This document shows positions 9,158 to 17,094 of a stretch of DNA of 40,409 bases, piece by piece; within the stretch, counting starts at the first letter, position 1, and the number at the start of each line of letters is the position of its first letter. The notes under the pieces are model-generated. The model made no database searches, had not been told where the DNA came from, and worked only from the letters and a program-made list of their open reading frames with translations. Position numbers and translations under genes: made by a program. The stretch is from an uncultured Lachnospiraceae bacterium (lineage in GTDB: Bacteria > Bacillota > Clostridia > Lachnospirales > Lachnospiraceae). Where the stretch lies: positions 1 through 40,409 of the forward strand of contig CAJTUC010000030.1 in the NCBI GenBank assembly GCA_910579395.1. Reading direction: 5' to 3'.

Positions 9158-10393
9158 TCACGGATTACACTTCTTGCAAGGCTCATATCCCTGTGCGATA
9201 ACACTCTCCCTGCTCTCCGACGTATCCTTCCGGTTGGCTGTCGGCAGATAACTGCAGGAAGGTTTGTGGAACTTCTTCGTTTTCGTATTCAGCACATAAG
9301 TCAGCTCCGATGTATCCGAAGCTGCCGGAGCCTGCTCCGCCTCCTGAACAGCCGGGGAAGAATCCTGCACCACGTTCTGCGCAGGCGTCTGCTCCTGTTT
9401 CGTTTCCTGCTGCGGCACGGAAGTTTCCGCCGTTCCGCTCTGTGCCTTTTCTGCAGAGTCCGCTGTCACGCTCTGCTCTTTCGTTGTCGAACCCTTCGAC
9501 GCCGAGGACCCTGTCGGCTCTCCCGCTTTCCATGTTTCGGAAGCCGGCACGTTGAACGTGAGTTTCTTACCGTCGGAAGAAGCGATGACCGTACCCGCCT
9601 CATCGGTCCTGTATACTTTGACGCCGTTTGCCCTAAGCGCATTTAACGTCTGGGCATGAGGATGACCATACTCATTGCCTTCGGCGCAGCTTATGATTGC
9701 ATAAGTTGGATTTACTGCCTCCAGAAAATCTTCCGACGTGGAAGTCTTACTCCCATGATGTCCTACCTGATAGACATCCGCCGAAACCGCCATGCCGCTG
9801 TCCAGTATATCCTGTTCGGCCGCTTCGCCCGCATCTCCTGTAAAAAGAAATTTATGACTGCCGTTCTGTACGACCAGGGAAATCGAAGCATCGTTTGGAT
9901 TATCGTATTCTTTCCCCGGTGCCAGGATGGTAATGGTCGCCGTTCCGAGAGAATACTGTGCTCCGACTTTCGGCGTCGAATATTTCAGCCTTTTGTTGTC
10001 GAGTGCCTGTATCAGCTTCTGATAGCTCTTATTGTCCTTTTCATAGTTGGAGACGAAGACTTTATCAATCTCGAACTTACCGATGATCACAGGCGCGCCG
10101 CCGATATGATCTGCATCCGGATGGGTCAGCACCAGATAATCCAGTTTTTCAATCTTCTGCTTCTGTAGATAATTCTGAATCTGCGTGCCTTTGGAGTCGT
10201 CCCCCGCATCAATCAGCATGGCATGTTCCCCGCAGACGATCAGCGTGGAATCCCCCTGCCCCACATCCAGAAAATGCACTTCCATTTTATCCGCGTCCGC
10301 CGCAGACGATACGACAGGTACAGACAGGCAAGTCCCTGCCAGGGCTGCCGCCGCCAACAATAAATTAACGATTTTGCGATATGCTTTCTTCAT
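9158..10393 (-). CDS. Secreted ComEC/Rec2-like metallo-beta-lactamase-fold hydrolase with C-terminal metal-binding tail
   Basis: About 411 residues. The N-terminus (KKAYRKIVNLLLAAAALAG) is a signal peptide ending near SSAADA. The MBL domain (about 35-265) shows VHFLDVGQGDSTLI, the metal motif LTHPDADHIGG and QVGHHGSKTSTS, as in the C-terminal domain of ComEC and stand-alone homologues. A low-complexity Ser/Thr/Gln/Glu linker follows, then a small Cys/His module (FHKPSCSYLP ... YEPCKKCNP) like the Ada-type metal-binding tail often fused to secreted nucleases and MBL proteins. I chose the ATG at 10393 over a GTG at 10405 because the purine-rich site fits it and it gives a normal signal peptide. 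Probably an extracellular phosphodiesterase/nuclease; substrate unknown. Confidence 0.85.
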   Translation of the reverse strand: MKKAYRKIVNLLLAAAALAGTCLSVPVVSSAADADKMEVHFLDVGQGDSTLIVCGEHAMLIDAGDDSKGTQIQNYLQKQKIEKLDYLVLTHPDADHIGGAPVIIGKFEIDKVFVSNYEKDNKSYQKLIQALDNKRLKYSTPKVGAQYSLGTATITILAPGKEYDNPNDASISLVVQNGSHKFLFTGDAGEAAEQDILDSGMAVSADVYQVGHHGSKTSTSEDFLEAVNPTYAIISCAEGNEYGHPHAQTLNALRANGVKVYRTDEAGTVIASSDGKKLTFNVPASETWKAGEPTGSSASKGSTTKEQSVTADSAEKAQSGTAETSVPQQETKQEQTPAQNVVQDSSPAVQEAEQAPAASDTSELTYVLNTKTKKFHKPSCSYLPTANRKDTSESRESVIAQGYEPCKKCNP

Positions 10394-10440
10394 TTTCCTT
10401 TCCACTCCTACTTATCCGCATTTCTTCTTGGAGAATCGCT

Positions 10441-12294
10441 TCACACTTTCTTCTCACACTTTTTCAGATAATAGAACCCGTAAGCCGGAATCTCTATCTG
10501 TCCGGCTTTCACCGTCTTTCCGGAAAACAATTCAATATAGGACTCTTCTTTCTCTGACAGTTCTATCGTTTTATCATATTCGCTGAAATTGAACAGGCCG
10601 AGCAGCGTTTTTCCTTCATAATATCTTCCAATGCCCAGCACACTGTTTTCTCCGGTCTCAAACGTCCATGCGTCCGCATCCGTCATGAATATTTTTTCCG
10701 ACTTTCGAATCCGCTCAAGCCGTCCCAACTGTCTGAAAATCCGGCCTTCCACGGAACGCTCATCCACAATTTTTTCCACCAGCTGCCAGTTCATCGCCCC
10801 ACGGTGGATATAGCGGGAATCCTGCGCTTTATCCGGGTCTTCTTTATAGGTATAGTCATTGACCTGACCGATTTCATCGCCTCCATAGAGCACCGGAATG
10901 CCCGACTGCATGAACATATAGGCATGAAGCATGACATCTAAGCAGATTGCCCGCTCCATAGCTTCTTCGTCCTGCTCAAAGCCTGCTTTTTCGATGCCGC
11001 ACATGGAAGCCGTCGTGCCGCAGAATCTGGCATCTCCCGTGACCGGGTCAGCATTATAGAGTTCTCCGCGGCTCGTGCTGTTTCCGGCATATCCCTGAAA
11101 ATAATCGTTCAGATACTGTTTATGAGACCTTTCCCCGAAACCGTCCGCCTGCAGTGTCGCATAATCCAGCCCCCAGCCGATATCGTCATGGCAGCGCAGA
11201 TAGTTCAGGAACACATATTCTTTCGGAAGATGGTTCACGATATCGAGCTGTCTTTTCAGAAGGCGGACATCCCTTGTAGCAACTGTATGCCAGGTCGTCG
11301 CCATCGTTGTGACATTGTAGAGCATATGACATTCCGGTTTATCGACCGTTCCGAAATAGGGCGCCACCTTCTCCGGCTCCATGACAACCTCACCAAGCAA
11401 CAAAATACCCGGGCAGACGATTTCGGAAATCATGCGCATCATACGCACGATCGTATGTACCTGTTTTAGATTCCGGCACTGTGTTCCCAGCTCTTTCCAG
11501 ATATAGGGCACCGCATCGATACGGATAATATCAATGCCCCTGTTCGCAAGATAGAGAAAGTTATACATCATTTCATTGAATACTCTCGGATTTTTATAAT
11601 TCAAATCCCACTGGTACGGATAAAATGAAGTCATGACATAATGATCGATTTCCGGCAGCCATGTGAAATTACCCGGCGCCGTCGTCGGAAATACCTGCGG
11701 CACGGTCTTTTCATATTCATCGGGAATCTGCCTGTTATTAAAAAAGAAATAGCGGCTCATATATTCGCCGTCGCCACGGCGCGCCTTCCTCGCCCACTCG
11801 TGATCTTCCGAAGTATGATTCATGACAAAATCCATACACACGTTCATATTTTTCTGATGACAGGATGCGGTCAGCTTTTCCAAATCTTCCATCGTACCGA
11901 GTTTTTCCTGTACCTTTCGGAAATCGGAGACCGCGTAGCCGCCGTCGGAACGGCCCTTTGGTGTATCCAGAAAAGGCATGAGATGAATGTAATTGACATT
12001 GCATTTCTCCAGATAATCCAGCCTGGATTCCACGCCTTTCAGATTTCCGGCAAAATTATCAATATAAAACATCATACCGAGCATATCATTCTTCTTATAC
12101 CAGTCCGGCTGCTTCTCCCGTTCGATATCCAGTTTTTTAAGCTCCTCGCCGCGTTCCTCATAGAATTCCGCCATCCTGTCGCACAGTTCTGCGAACATGG
12201 AACCGTTATCGTACAATTCCATATAGAGCCAGCGCAGCTCTTCAAAATGTTTTTCAAATCTTTTTTTATACGGCCCTTTCGCTTTCCTTCCCAT
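10441..12294 (-). CDS. Amylosucrase-like GH13 enzyme (subfamily 4 type)
   Basis: 617 residues from the ATG at 12294, which has GGGGAGG seven bases upstream; an in-frame extension to 12342 is possible but less likely. The helical N-terminal domain and GH13 barrel match amylosucrase/sucrose hydrolase. The catalytic residues are visible: nucleophile Asp260 in DIIRIDAVPYIWK, acid/base Glu302 in LLLGEVV, and the stabiliser Asp370 in LRCHDDIGWGLDY. HDDIGW is typical of amylosucrases. Known members cleave sucrose and transfer glucose to an alpha-1,4-glucan, or hydrolyse it. It lies just after lacI and opposite a sucrose/FOS ABC transporter and GH32 gene, which supports sucrose as substrate. Whether it polymerises or only hydrolyses is not visible. 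Confidence 0.85.
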   Translation of the reverse strand: MGRKAKGPYKKRFEKHFEELRWLYMELYDNGSMFAELCDRMAEFYEERGEELKKLDIEREKQPDWYKKNDMLGMMFYIDNFAGNLKGVESRLDYLEKCNVNYIHLMPFLDTPKGRSDGGYAVSDFRKVQEKLGTMEDLEKLTASCHQKNMNVCMDFVMNHTSEDHEWARKARRGDGEYMSRYFFFNNRQIPDEYEKTVPQVFPTTAPGNFTWLPEIDHYVMTSFYPYQWDLNYKNPRVFNEMMYNFLYLANRGIDIIRIDAVPYIWKELGTQCRNLKQVHTIVRMMRMISEIVCPGILLLGEVVMEPEKVAPYFGTVDKPECHMLYNVTTMATTWHTVATRDVRLLKRQLDIVNHLPKEYVFLNYLRCHDDIGWGLDYATLQADGFGERSHKQYLNDYFQGYAGNSTSRGELYNADPVTGDARFCGTTASMCGIEKAGFEQDEEAMERAICLDVMLHAYMFMQSGIPVLYGGDEIGQVNDYTYKEDPDKAQDSRYIHRGAMNWQLVEKIVDERSVEGRIFRQLGRLERIRKSEKIFMTDADAWTFETGENSVLGIGRYYEGKTLLGLFNFSEYDKTIELSEKEESYIELFSGKTVKAGQIEIPAYGFYYLKKCEKKV

Positions 12295-12353
12295 AAAATA
12301 TCCTCCCCTGTTCTTTTTTATCGGATCCCTGTCCGTTTCACTCATTTTTATAA

Positions 12354-12445
12354 CCATGCTCCTTTCACAGCCTGCGATGTTTGTGTCGGACGTTGCAAAC
12401 GTCAGCACAAACTCGCGGTTGAAAGAATGCAATTCTTTCAACCTA
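12354..12445 (-). repeat. Intercistronic palindromic element, second type (copy 1)
   Basis: Read with transcription, it begins at the end of lacI (TAGGTTGAAAG, supplying the lacI stop codon TGA) and forms a perfect 11-bp hairpin (GGTTGAAAGAA/TTCTTTCAACC). It continues CGCGAGTTTGTG, a second hairpin (GACGTT/AACGTC), CACAAACATCGCAGGCTG, and ends in AAAGGAGCATGGTTAT. The same order of blocks occurs at 21883-21959. It fills the lacI-amylosucrase gap. Confidence 0.6.
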
Positions 12446-13505
12446 TTTCCTCCATTCCATCCCCGTCAACGGCACATTTTTCCGTCGTCTCCCTTCGGAA
12501 CAGCACCGGTGTAATAATTTTATGAATCGGTTCTTCTAACGGAACCGGCTTTCTTTTCTTCCGTTCCTCCATCTGCTCCACGAGCAGGCTCACCGCTTCG
12601 TGCGCCAGTTTCTCTATCTGCTGCCCGATGGTACTGATGGAAATGATTGCCTCCCGCGATATGAGCGAATTATCATAGCCGACGAGCAGGTAGTCATCGG
12701 GAAGCCTCCCATATTTTCTGATCAGAAGATTGAGCAGGGTATTGGCAAGCGTATCACTGGAAATGAAAATCCCCTTTTTTTGTCCGGCATAGGCTGTTTC
12801 CAGTTGTTCCAGTATATCGATAAGCTGCTCTCTTGCTTCCTCATGTGTATGACCGAACTCCCTCAGGAGCAGTTCATTCCGCAGGTCATGTTCCGTACAG
12901 AAATCGGTAAAACCCCTGATACGCCCGTTTGCCGGAATCGCTTCATTGTACGGGCTGTTAATATGAATCAGGATATCGCAGTGATGCTTTGCCAGAAGTC
13001 CCGCCGCCTGATAGCCGCCCATATAATTATCCGTATTGACACTGCACACATATTGGTCTTCCCGCTCGATCGTCACGATAGGAATGGGCAGTTTTGCGAG
13101 TTCCCCGGACGGAATAGTATGACTCATAATGATCATGCCTTCAATTTTATATGCCAAAAGCTCCTGAATATAGCTTCGTTCCGTTTCTTCCTTTTCATTC
13201 CCGATAAAAACCAGAAATTTGTAGCCGAACTCTTCATAAGTGGATAAAATGCTGGCCAGCATTTCCGAATAGAAATGATAGTACAGGTCCGGAATGATAA
13301 TACCGATAAATTCTGTCTTGCCGTTTGCGAGAATCCGGGCGACCTTGTTCTCCTTATAATTCAGCTCGACGAGTGCATCCGATATGATCTGCTGATTTTC
13401 CAGCGTCAGCGAATCGATATCGTTAAAATAACGGGATATTGTTGTCTTTGAAAAATTCGTATATTTTGCAATATCATCAAAAGTGACATTTTTCTTCTTC
13501 GCCAT
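12438..13505 (-). CDS. LacI-family repressor of the sucrose/FOS locus
   Basis: 355 residues. The N-terminal HTH is a clear LacI type (VTFDDIAKYTNFSKTTISRY, hinge region to about residue 60), followed by a periplasmic-binding-protein-like sensor (FIGIIIPDLYYHFYSEML, VTIEREDQYVCSVNTDN, GGYQAAGLLAKHHCDILIHI, SSDTLANTLLNLL, VGYDNSLIS). AGGAGG lies nine bases before the start. A promoter at 13545-13573 serves it, and two 18-bp near-identical operators lie at 13592-13609 and 13718-13735. The last codons (EEIG, TGA) run into the palindromic element downstream, so the stop codon is supplied by the repeat. Expected to repress itself/amylosucrase and the divergent transporter until sucrose or a fructoside binds. 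Confidence 0.92.
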   Translation of the reverse strand: MAKKKNVTFDDIAKYTNFSKTTISRYFNDIDSLTLENQQIISDALVELNYKENKVARILANGKTEFIGIIIPDLYYHFYSEMLASILSTYEEFGYKFLVFIGNEKEETERSYIQELLAYKIEGMIIMSHTIPSGELAKLPIPIVTIEREDQYVCSVNTDNYMGGYQAAGLLAKHHCDILIHINSPYNEAIPANGRIRGFTDFCTEHDLRNELLLREFGHTHEEAREQLIDILEQLETAYAGQKKGIFISSDTLANTLLNLLIRKYGRLPDDYLLVGYDNSLISREAIISISTIGQQIEKLAHEAVSLLVEQMEERKKRKPVPLEEPIHKIITPVLFRRETTEKCAVDGDGMEEIG

Positions 13506-13544
13506 GATGAACCGCCTCCTTCCGTATCAGAATCCCCTGCGCCA

Positions 13545-13573
13545 AGTATATCAAAAACAGAAAAAAGAGGCAA
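13545..13573 (-). promoter_or_regulatory. Promoter for lacI-amylosucrase
   Basis: On the minus strand TTGCCT (13573-13568) and TATACT (13550-13545) are separated by exactly 17 bases. The lacI start lies about 40 bases downstream. Operator 1 lies just upstream of the -35. Confidence 0.6.
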
Positions 13574-13591
13574 TATGTAATCGGTCAAGTT

Positions 13592-13609
13592 ACCAGTTAA
13601 GTAACCGGT
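13592..13609. promoter_or_regulatory. LacI operator 1
   Basis: ACCAGTTAAGTAACCGGT, an imperfect palindrome. Its reverse complement, ACCGGTTACTTAACTGGT, matches operator 2 at 16 of 18 positions. It lies upstream of the lacI -35 element and 126 bp (centre to centre) from operator 2. Confidence 0.75.
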
Positions 13610-13674
13610 TTTGTAACATTTGCATAATTTCTTTTTTTTAAAATCGGCACATCCTACAAACTTTCATTTCGGGA

Positions 13675-13703
13675 TTGACGGCATTTCTTCCAAATGGTAC
13701 GAT
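13675..13703 (+). promoter_or_regulatory. Promoter for the sucrose/FOS transporter operon
   Basis: TTGACG (13675-13680), a 17-base spacer and TACGAT (13698-13703). Transcription would start near 13710, just before operator 2, so a bound repressor would block early elongation or initiation. The first gene starts 78 bases later. Confidence 0.6.
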
Positions 13704-13717
13704 AATGTCACAAAGGA

Positions 13718-13735
13718 ACCGGTTACTTAACCGAT
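13718..13735. promoter_or_regulatory. LacI operator 2
   Basis: ACCGGTTACTTAACCGAT, an imperfect palindrome overlapping the predicted +8 to +25 of the transporter promoter. Nearly identical to operator 1 in opposite orientation. Confidence 0.75.
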
Positions 13736-13787
13736 TACTTGTCCAAATAAAAGTATACATATCAAACATGAACAGGAGGATTGAGCG

Positions 13788-15161
13788 ATGAAAAGAAAAG
13801 CGTTAGCACGCATCTGTCTGGGACTTTCTCTGACGCTGCCCGCAACCTCACTTACAGGCTGTACCTTCGGCTTCGCCAGCGACCCGGATGATCCCAATGA
13901 AGTAGTGCAGGAAGAGCCGATCGACACTTCGGTGGACACCTTCCAGTACGACACTTCCCTCAGGGGAACAAGCATCACACTTTTAAATTCTAAAGCAGAA
14001 ATTCAGGTAGCGCTCGAAAAAATGAGCGCCGAATATGAAAGCAGATCAGGGGTCCATGTAGAAGTCATGCCGGTCACTGACGGCGACTCTCCTTATACGA
14101 AAGTCGTCAGCCTGTACAATTCCGGCAATCCGCCCACCCTCTCTATTCTGGATACAACGGACGTCATCGCACTGGCGGAAGAAAAAGCCGCAGACCTGAC
14201 AGAAGAACCCTGGACTGCGGAAGCGGAAGGCTATCTGACAGAGGTGAATGGCAAAGTATACAGTTTTCCTCTTTGTATTGAAGGCCGCGGCATTATCTAC
14301 AACCGCACCGTCATCGAAGAAACACTGGGAGAATCTTTTGACCCCGCCTCTATCACCACACTGGCAGACTTCACCGGACTTTTGGACCGTCTGGTAGCGG
14401 CCGGCATGGACAGACCGTTATCTCTGGCAAAAGAGGACTGGTCGCTCGGCGCACACCAGCTTCAATATATTTACGAGACCTATAACGGCACGTCAGAAGG
14501 CGCACAGGAAGTCATCGAACAGATCAAGACGGGGCAGCTTGATTTGACCGCATATTCCCGTACACATGAATTTCTGGATGCGTTCGATGTCTTGAAAAAA
14601 TATAATGTATCCGCGAAAGACCCGCTTGGTGCCGATTATGATGAAATGGCGATCGACCTTGCCGACGGCAAGACCGCTTTCTGGTTCAATGGGAACTGGG
14701 CATGGCCGAACCTGTCGGAAGCAGGTGCGGAGAACGAAGACGCTTATGGATTCCTGCCCTATTTTATGAACAATGACCCGAATGATTTTGTCAACCAGAA
14801 GATACAGGCCTCACCTTCCAAACAGATCATGTTGGACGGCCAGATGGCATCGGAAAAAGAACAGGCTGCCGCAAGAGAATTTCTGAACTGGATCGTTTAC
14901 AGTGAGATCGGACAGCAGATGCTCGTGAAAACATGCAACATCATTCCGCCTTTCCAGAACAATCCTTATGAACCGAGCGACCCGCTCAGCCGGGATATTT
15001 ATGAAAGAGTTCATAACGACGAGGCTTTCAACGCTTCCGCCATCGTACCGAACGACCACTGGGCAGTCCTGGGCGCGGCAATGCAGAAATACCTTGCCGA
15101 CAGAAGCGACAGGCAGGAACTGATCGACTCCATCCAGGCCTATTGGGATGAGCAGGAATAA
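13788..15161 (+). CDS. CUT1-type sugar-binding lipoprotein (sucrose/FOS ABC transporter)
   Basis: 457 residues. The N-terminus is a lipoprotein signal with the lipobox LTGC (Cys25). The mature part reads as an extracellular solute-binding protein family 1 (DTSLRGTSITLLNSKAEIQV, ALEEKAADLTEEPWT, PLCIEGRGIIYNRTVIEE, DGKTAFWFNGNWAWPNL, ASEKEQAAAREFLNWIV). It should capture the sugar outside the membrane and deliver it to the two permeases directly downstream (24 and 872 bases on). AGGAGG precedes the start. No ATPase gene is in the locus, so a shared MsmK/MsmX-type ATPase elsewhere is expected. Substrate is inferred from neighbours: GH32, amylosucrase and the LacI regulator. Confidence 0.92.
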   Translation: MKRKALARICLGLSLTLPATSLTGCTFGFASDPDDPNEVVQEEPIDTSVDTFQYDTSLRGTSITLLNSKAEIQVALEKMSAEYESRSGVHVEVMPVTDGDSPYTKVVSLYNSGNPPTLSILDTTDVIALAEEKAADLTEEPWTAEAEGYLTEVNGKVYSFPLCIEGRGIIYNRTVIEETLGESFDPASITTLADFTGLLDRLVAAGMDRPLSLAKEDWSLGAHQLQYIYETYNGTSEGAQEVIEQIKTGQLDLTAYSRTHEFLDAFDVLKKYNVSAKDPLGADYDEMAIDLADGKTAFWFNGNWAWPNLSEAGAENEDAYGFLPYFMNNDPNDFVNQKIQASPSKQIMLDGQMASEKEQAAAREFLNWIVYSEIGQQMLVKTCNIIPPFQNNPYEPSDPLSRDIYERVHNDEAFNASAIVPNDHWAVLGAAMQKYLADRSDRQELIDSIQAYWDEQE

Positions 15162-15185
15162 AAACAATAAAAGGAGGTAAACGAT

Positions 15186-16058
15186 ATGAAATCCAAAAGC
15201 AATGGAAAAGATTTCTGTACATTTGCACTGCCCGGTCTGTTCTGCTTTCTGGCAGTTGTGATCGTTCCGTTCCTCTACGGTGTCTACCTGACACTGACAG
15301 ACTGGAACGGCGTGTCACGGGATAAGAACTTTGTGGGGCTGAAAAATTTTGTCGGTGTTATAAAAGATACTCAATTTTGGTCTTCTCTTCTTCTGACCTT
15401 CCGCTATGTTATTTTTGTCGTCATCATCGTAAACGTCATCGCCTTTGCGATTGCATGGCTTCTGACAAGAGGCATCAAAGGACAGAACTTTTTCCGGGCA
15501 GGCTTCTTTACACCGAACCTGATCGGCGGTATCGTACTCGGTTATATCTGGCAGTTCGTTTTTTCCAGAGTATTTGTCAGCATCGGCGATTCCACCGGCT
15601 GGGGCGCATTTGAGGCCTCCTGGCTTTCCGACCCAGGCAAAGCTTTTGCCGCATTGGTCATCGTCTCCGTATGGCAGTTATCCGGCTACATGATTCTGAT
15701 TTATGTCGCGGGCTTCATGGGACTGAGCGAAGACGTTCTGGAAGCGGCAAGCATTGACGGCGCTTCCGGCTTCATCAAACTGAAAAATATCATCATGCCG
15801 TTAATGATGTCTTCCGTAACGATCTGCCTGTTCCTCACGCTCTCCCGCGCCTTCATGGTATACGACGTGAACCTTTCCCTGACAGCAGGCGCGCCTTACG
15901 GCACAACGGAAATGGCTGCAATGCATGTATATGAGAAAGCCTTCACTTCCAGGCAGTTCGGCGTCGGGCAGGCGGAAGCGCTGGTTCTCTTCATCATCAC
16001 GGCATGTATCAGCGGACTTCAGGTATATCTGACAAAGAAAAAGGAGGTTGAGGCATAA
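15186..16058 (+). CDS. Sugar ABC transporter permease, MalF/MsmF type
   Basis: 290 residues with six hydrophobic segments. The N-terminus (ALPGLFCFLAVVIVPFLYG) and YLTLTDWNG are typical of CUT1 permeases. The EAA loop that contacts the ATPase is EDVLEAASIDGASGFIKLKN (about residues 180-199). An excellent AGGAGG site precedes the start. It ends in TAATG, where its stop overlaps the next start by one base, so translation is coupled. Partner of the following permease and the upstream lipoprotein. Confidence 0.93.
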   Translation: MKSKSNGKDFCTFALPGLFCFLAVVIVPFLYGVYLTLTDWNGVSRDKNFVGLKNFVGVIKDTQFWSSLLLTFRYVIFVVIIVNVIAFAIAWLLTRGIKGQNFFRAGFFTPNLIGGIVLGYIWQFVFSRVFVSIGDSTGWGAFEASWLSDPGKAFAALVIVSVWQLSGYMILIYVAGFMGLSEDVLEAASIDGASGFIKLKNIIMPLMMSSVTICLFLTLSRAFMVYDVNLSLTAGAPYGTTEMAAMHVYEKAFTSRQFGVGQAEALVLFIITACISGLQVYLTKKKEVEA

Positions 16059-16918
16059 TGACACAGACAACAATCGGCGGAACCAGAAAAAAAGTGATCA
16101 ACGCGCTGATGATGGCCGGCCTGATCATCGTATTTATCGCATATATGTTTCCCTTTATCATGGTCATCATCAACTCTCTGAAGCAGAAACGCGATATCAT
16201 CAAGAGCCCGTTTTCATGGCTTTTTACCATCAAGGGCCTGTCCTTTGACAACTTCGTAAAAGCGTTTACGCAGATGGACTTTTTAAACGCCTTTAAGAAC
16301 TCCCTGATCGTGACCGTTTCGGCAACGGTCCTTGTAACGCTGTTAGCAGCAATGTTAGCTTATTACATCGTACGCCATAAGAACTGGATTTCCAACGTGA
16401 CTTTCTCTCTGATGGTAGCGTCCATGATCATTCCTTTCCAGGCGATCATGATTCCGCTCGTCAGCATTTACGGCGGTACGCTCAACATATTGAACCACCG
16501 ACTGACTCTGATCTTCATGCACACCGGATTTTCCATGGCGATGTCGGTCTTTATGTTTCACGGCTTTCTGAACGGCAATATTCCGATTGCGCTGGAAGAA
16601 GCTGCTTACATTGACGGCTGCACCCACTCGCAGACCTTCTTCCGCATCGTATTTCCGCTGTTGAAACCAATCATTTCCACGATGGTCATTTTGAACGCAC
16701 TGGCATTCTGGAACGACTTCCTGCTGCCTTCCCTCGTGCTGACCGATAAGAAACTGCTGACGCTGCCCTTATCCACATACAGCTTCTACGGAACCTATTC
16801 CGCGGACTACGGCACGATCATGGCGGGACTGCTGTTATGCGTTATCCCGATCCTGATCCTGTATATGGTATTGCAGAAGCAGATCATCAACGGCGTTGTG
16901 GCAGGCGCGGTCAAATAG
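16058..16918 (+). CDS. Sugar ABC transporter permease, MalG/MsmG type
   Basis: 286 residues, six membrane segments. IPIALEEAAYIDGCTHSQTF is the EAA loop. The N-terminal FPFIMVIINSLKQKRDI and the PFQAIMIPL segment are classic for MalG-like subunits. GGAGG lies within the end of the previous gene. The stop TAG at 16916-16918 is followed after five bases by the composite palindromic repeat at 16924-17046, which separates it from GH32. Confidence 0.93.
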   Translation: MTQTTIGGTRKKVINALMMAGLIIVFIAYMFPFIMVIINSLKQKRDIIKSPFSWLFTIKGLSFDNFVKAFTQMDFLNAFKNSLIVTVSATVLVTLLAAMLAYYIVRHKNWISNVTFSLMVASMIIPFQAIMIPLVSIYGGTLNILNHRLTLIFMHTGFSMAMSVFMFHGFLNGNIPIALEEAAYIDGCTHSQTFFRIVFPLLKPIISTMVILNALAFWNDFLLPSLVLTDKKLLTLPLSTYSFYGTYSADYGTIMAGLLLCVIPILILYMVLQKQIINGVVAGAVK

Positions 16919-16923
16919 AAAGA

Positions 16924-17046
16924 GTGAGAAGAACTTCTAAAAGCCAGCACACCTGACGGTGTGGCTCCAATGGGAGTTTCGCTAAGAAGTTCTACGACTC
17001 GCGGAGCGAGTCTTTCTCACCCGGGAGAATGCTTTGCATTCTCCCG
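16924..17046 (+). repeat. Composite palindromic repeat, copy A
   Basis: Starts 5 bases after the permease stop. The outer arm GTGAGAAGAACTTCTAA pairs with TAAGAAGTTCT and TTTCTCAC, but the right arm is split by a hairpin (GACTCGC/GCGAGTC, 16996-17012). Inside lie further hairpins (CACACC/GGTGTG and CTCC/GGAG). A separate terminal hairpin, CGGGAGAATGC/GCATTCTCCCG (17022-17046), follows. Same layout as the copies at 21999-22114, 22171-22287 and 35552-35671; a short form is at 31364-31415. It may attenuate transcription or protect the transporter mRNA before GH32. Confidence 0.8.
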
Positions 17047-17094
17047 ATTTGTATGGCATAATGAATAGCGGCATAATAAGCGCACAATAAATAA

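Noticed and set aside
10394..10405. GTG start for the MBL protein
   Set aside because: The purine-rich site would overlap or touch the GTG; the ATG at 10393 is better spaced and gives a clean signal peptide.
11641..12525. Long plus-strand open frame of about 294 codons opposite amylosucrase
   Set aside because: It is antisense to a strongly supported GH13 gene, has no ribosome site and reads as low-information basic/hydrophobic sequence.
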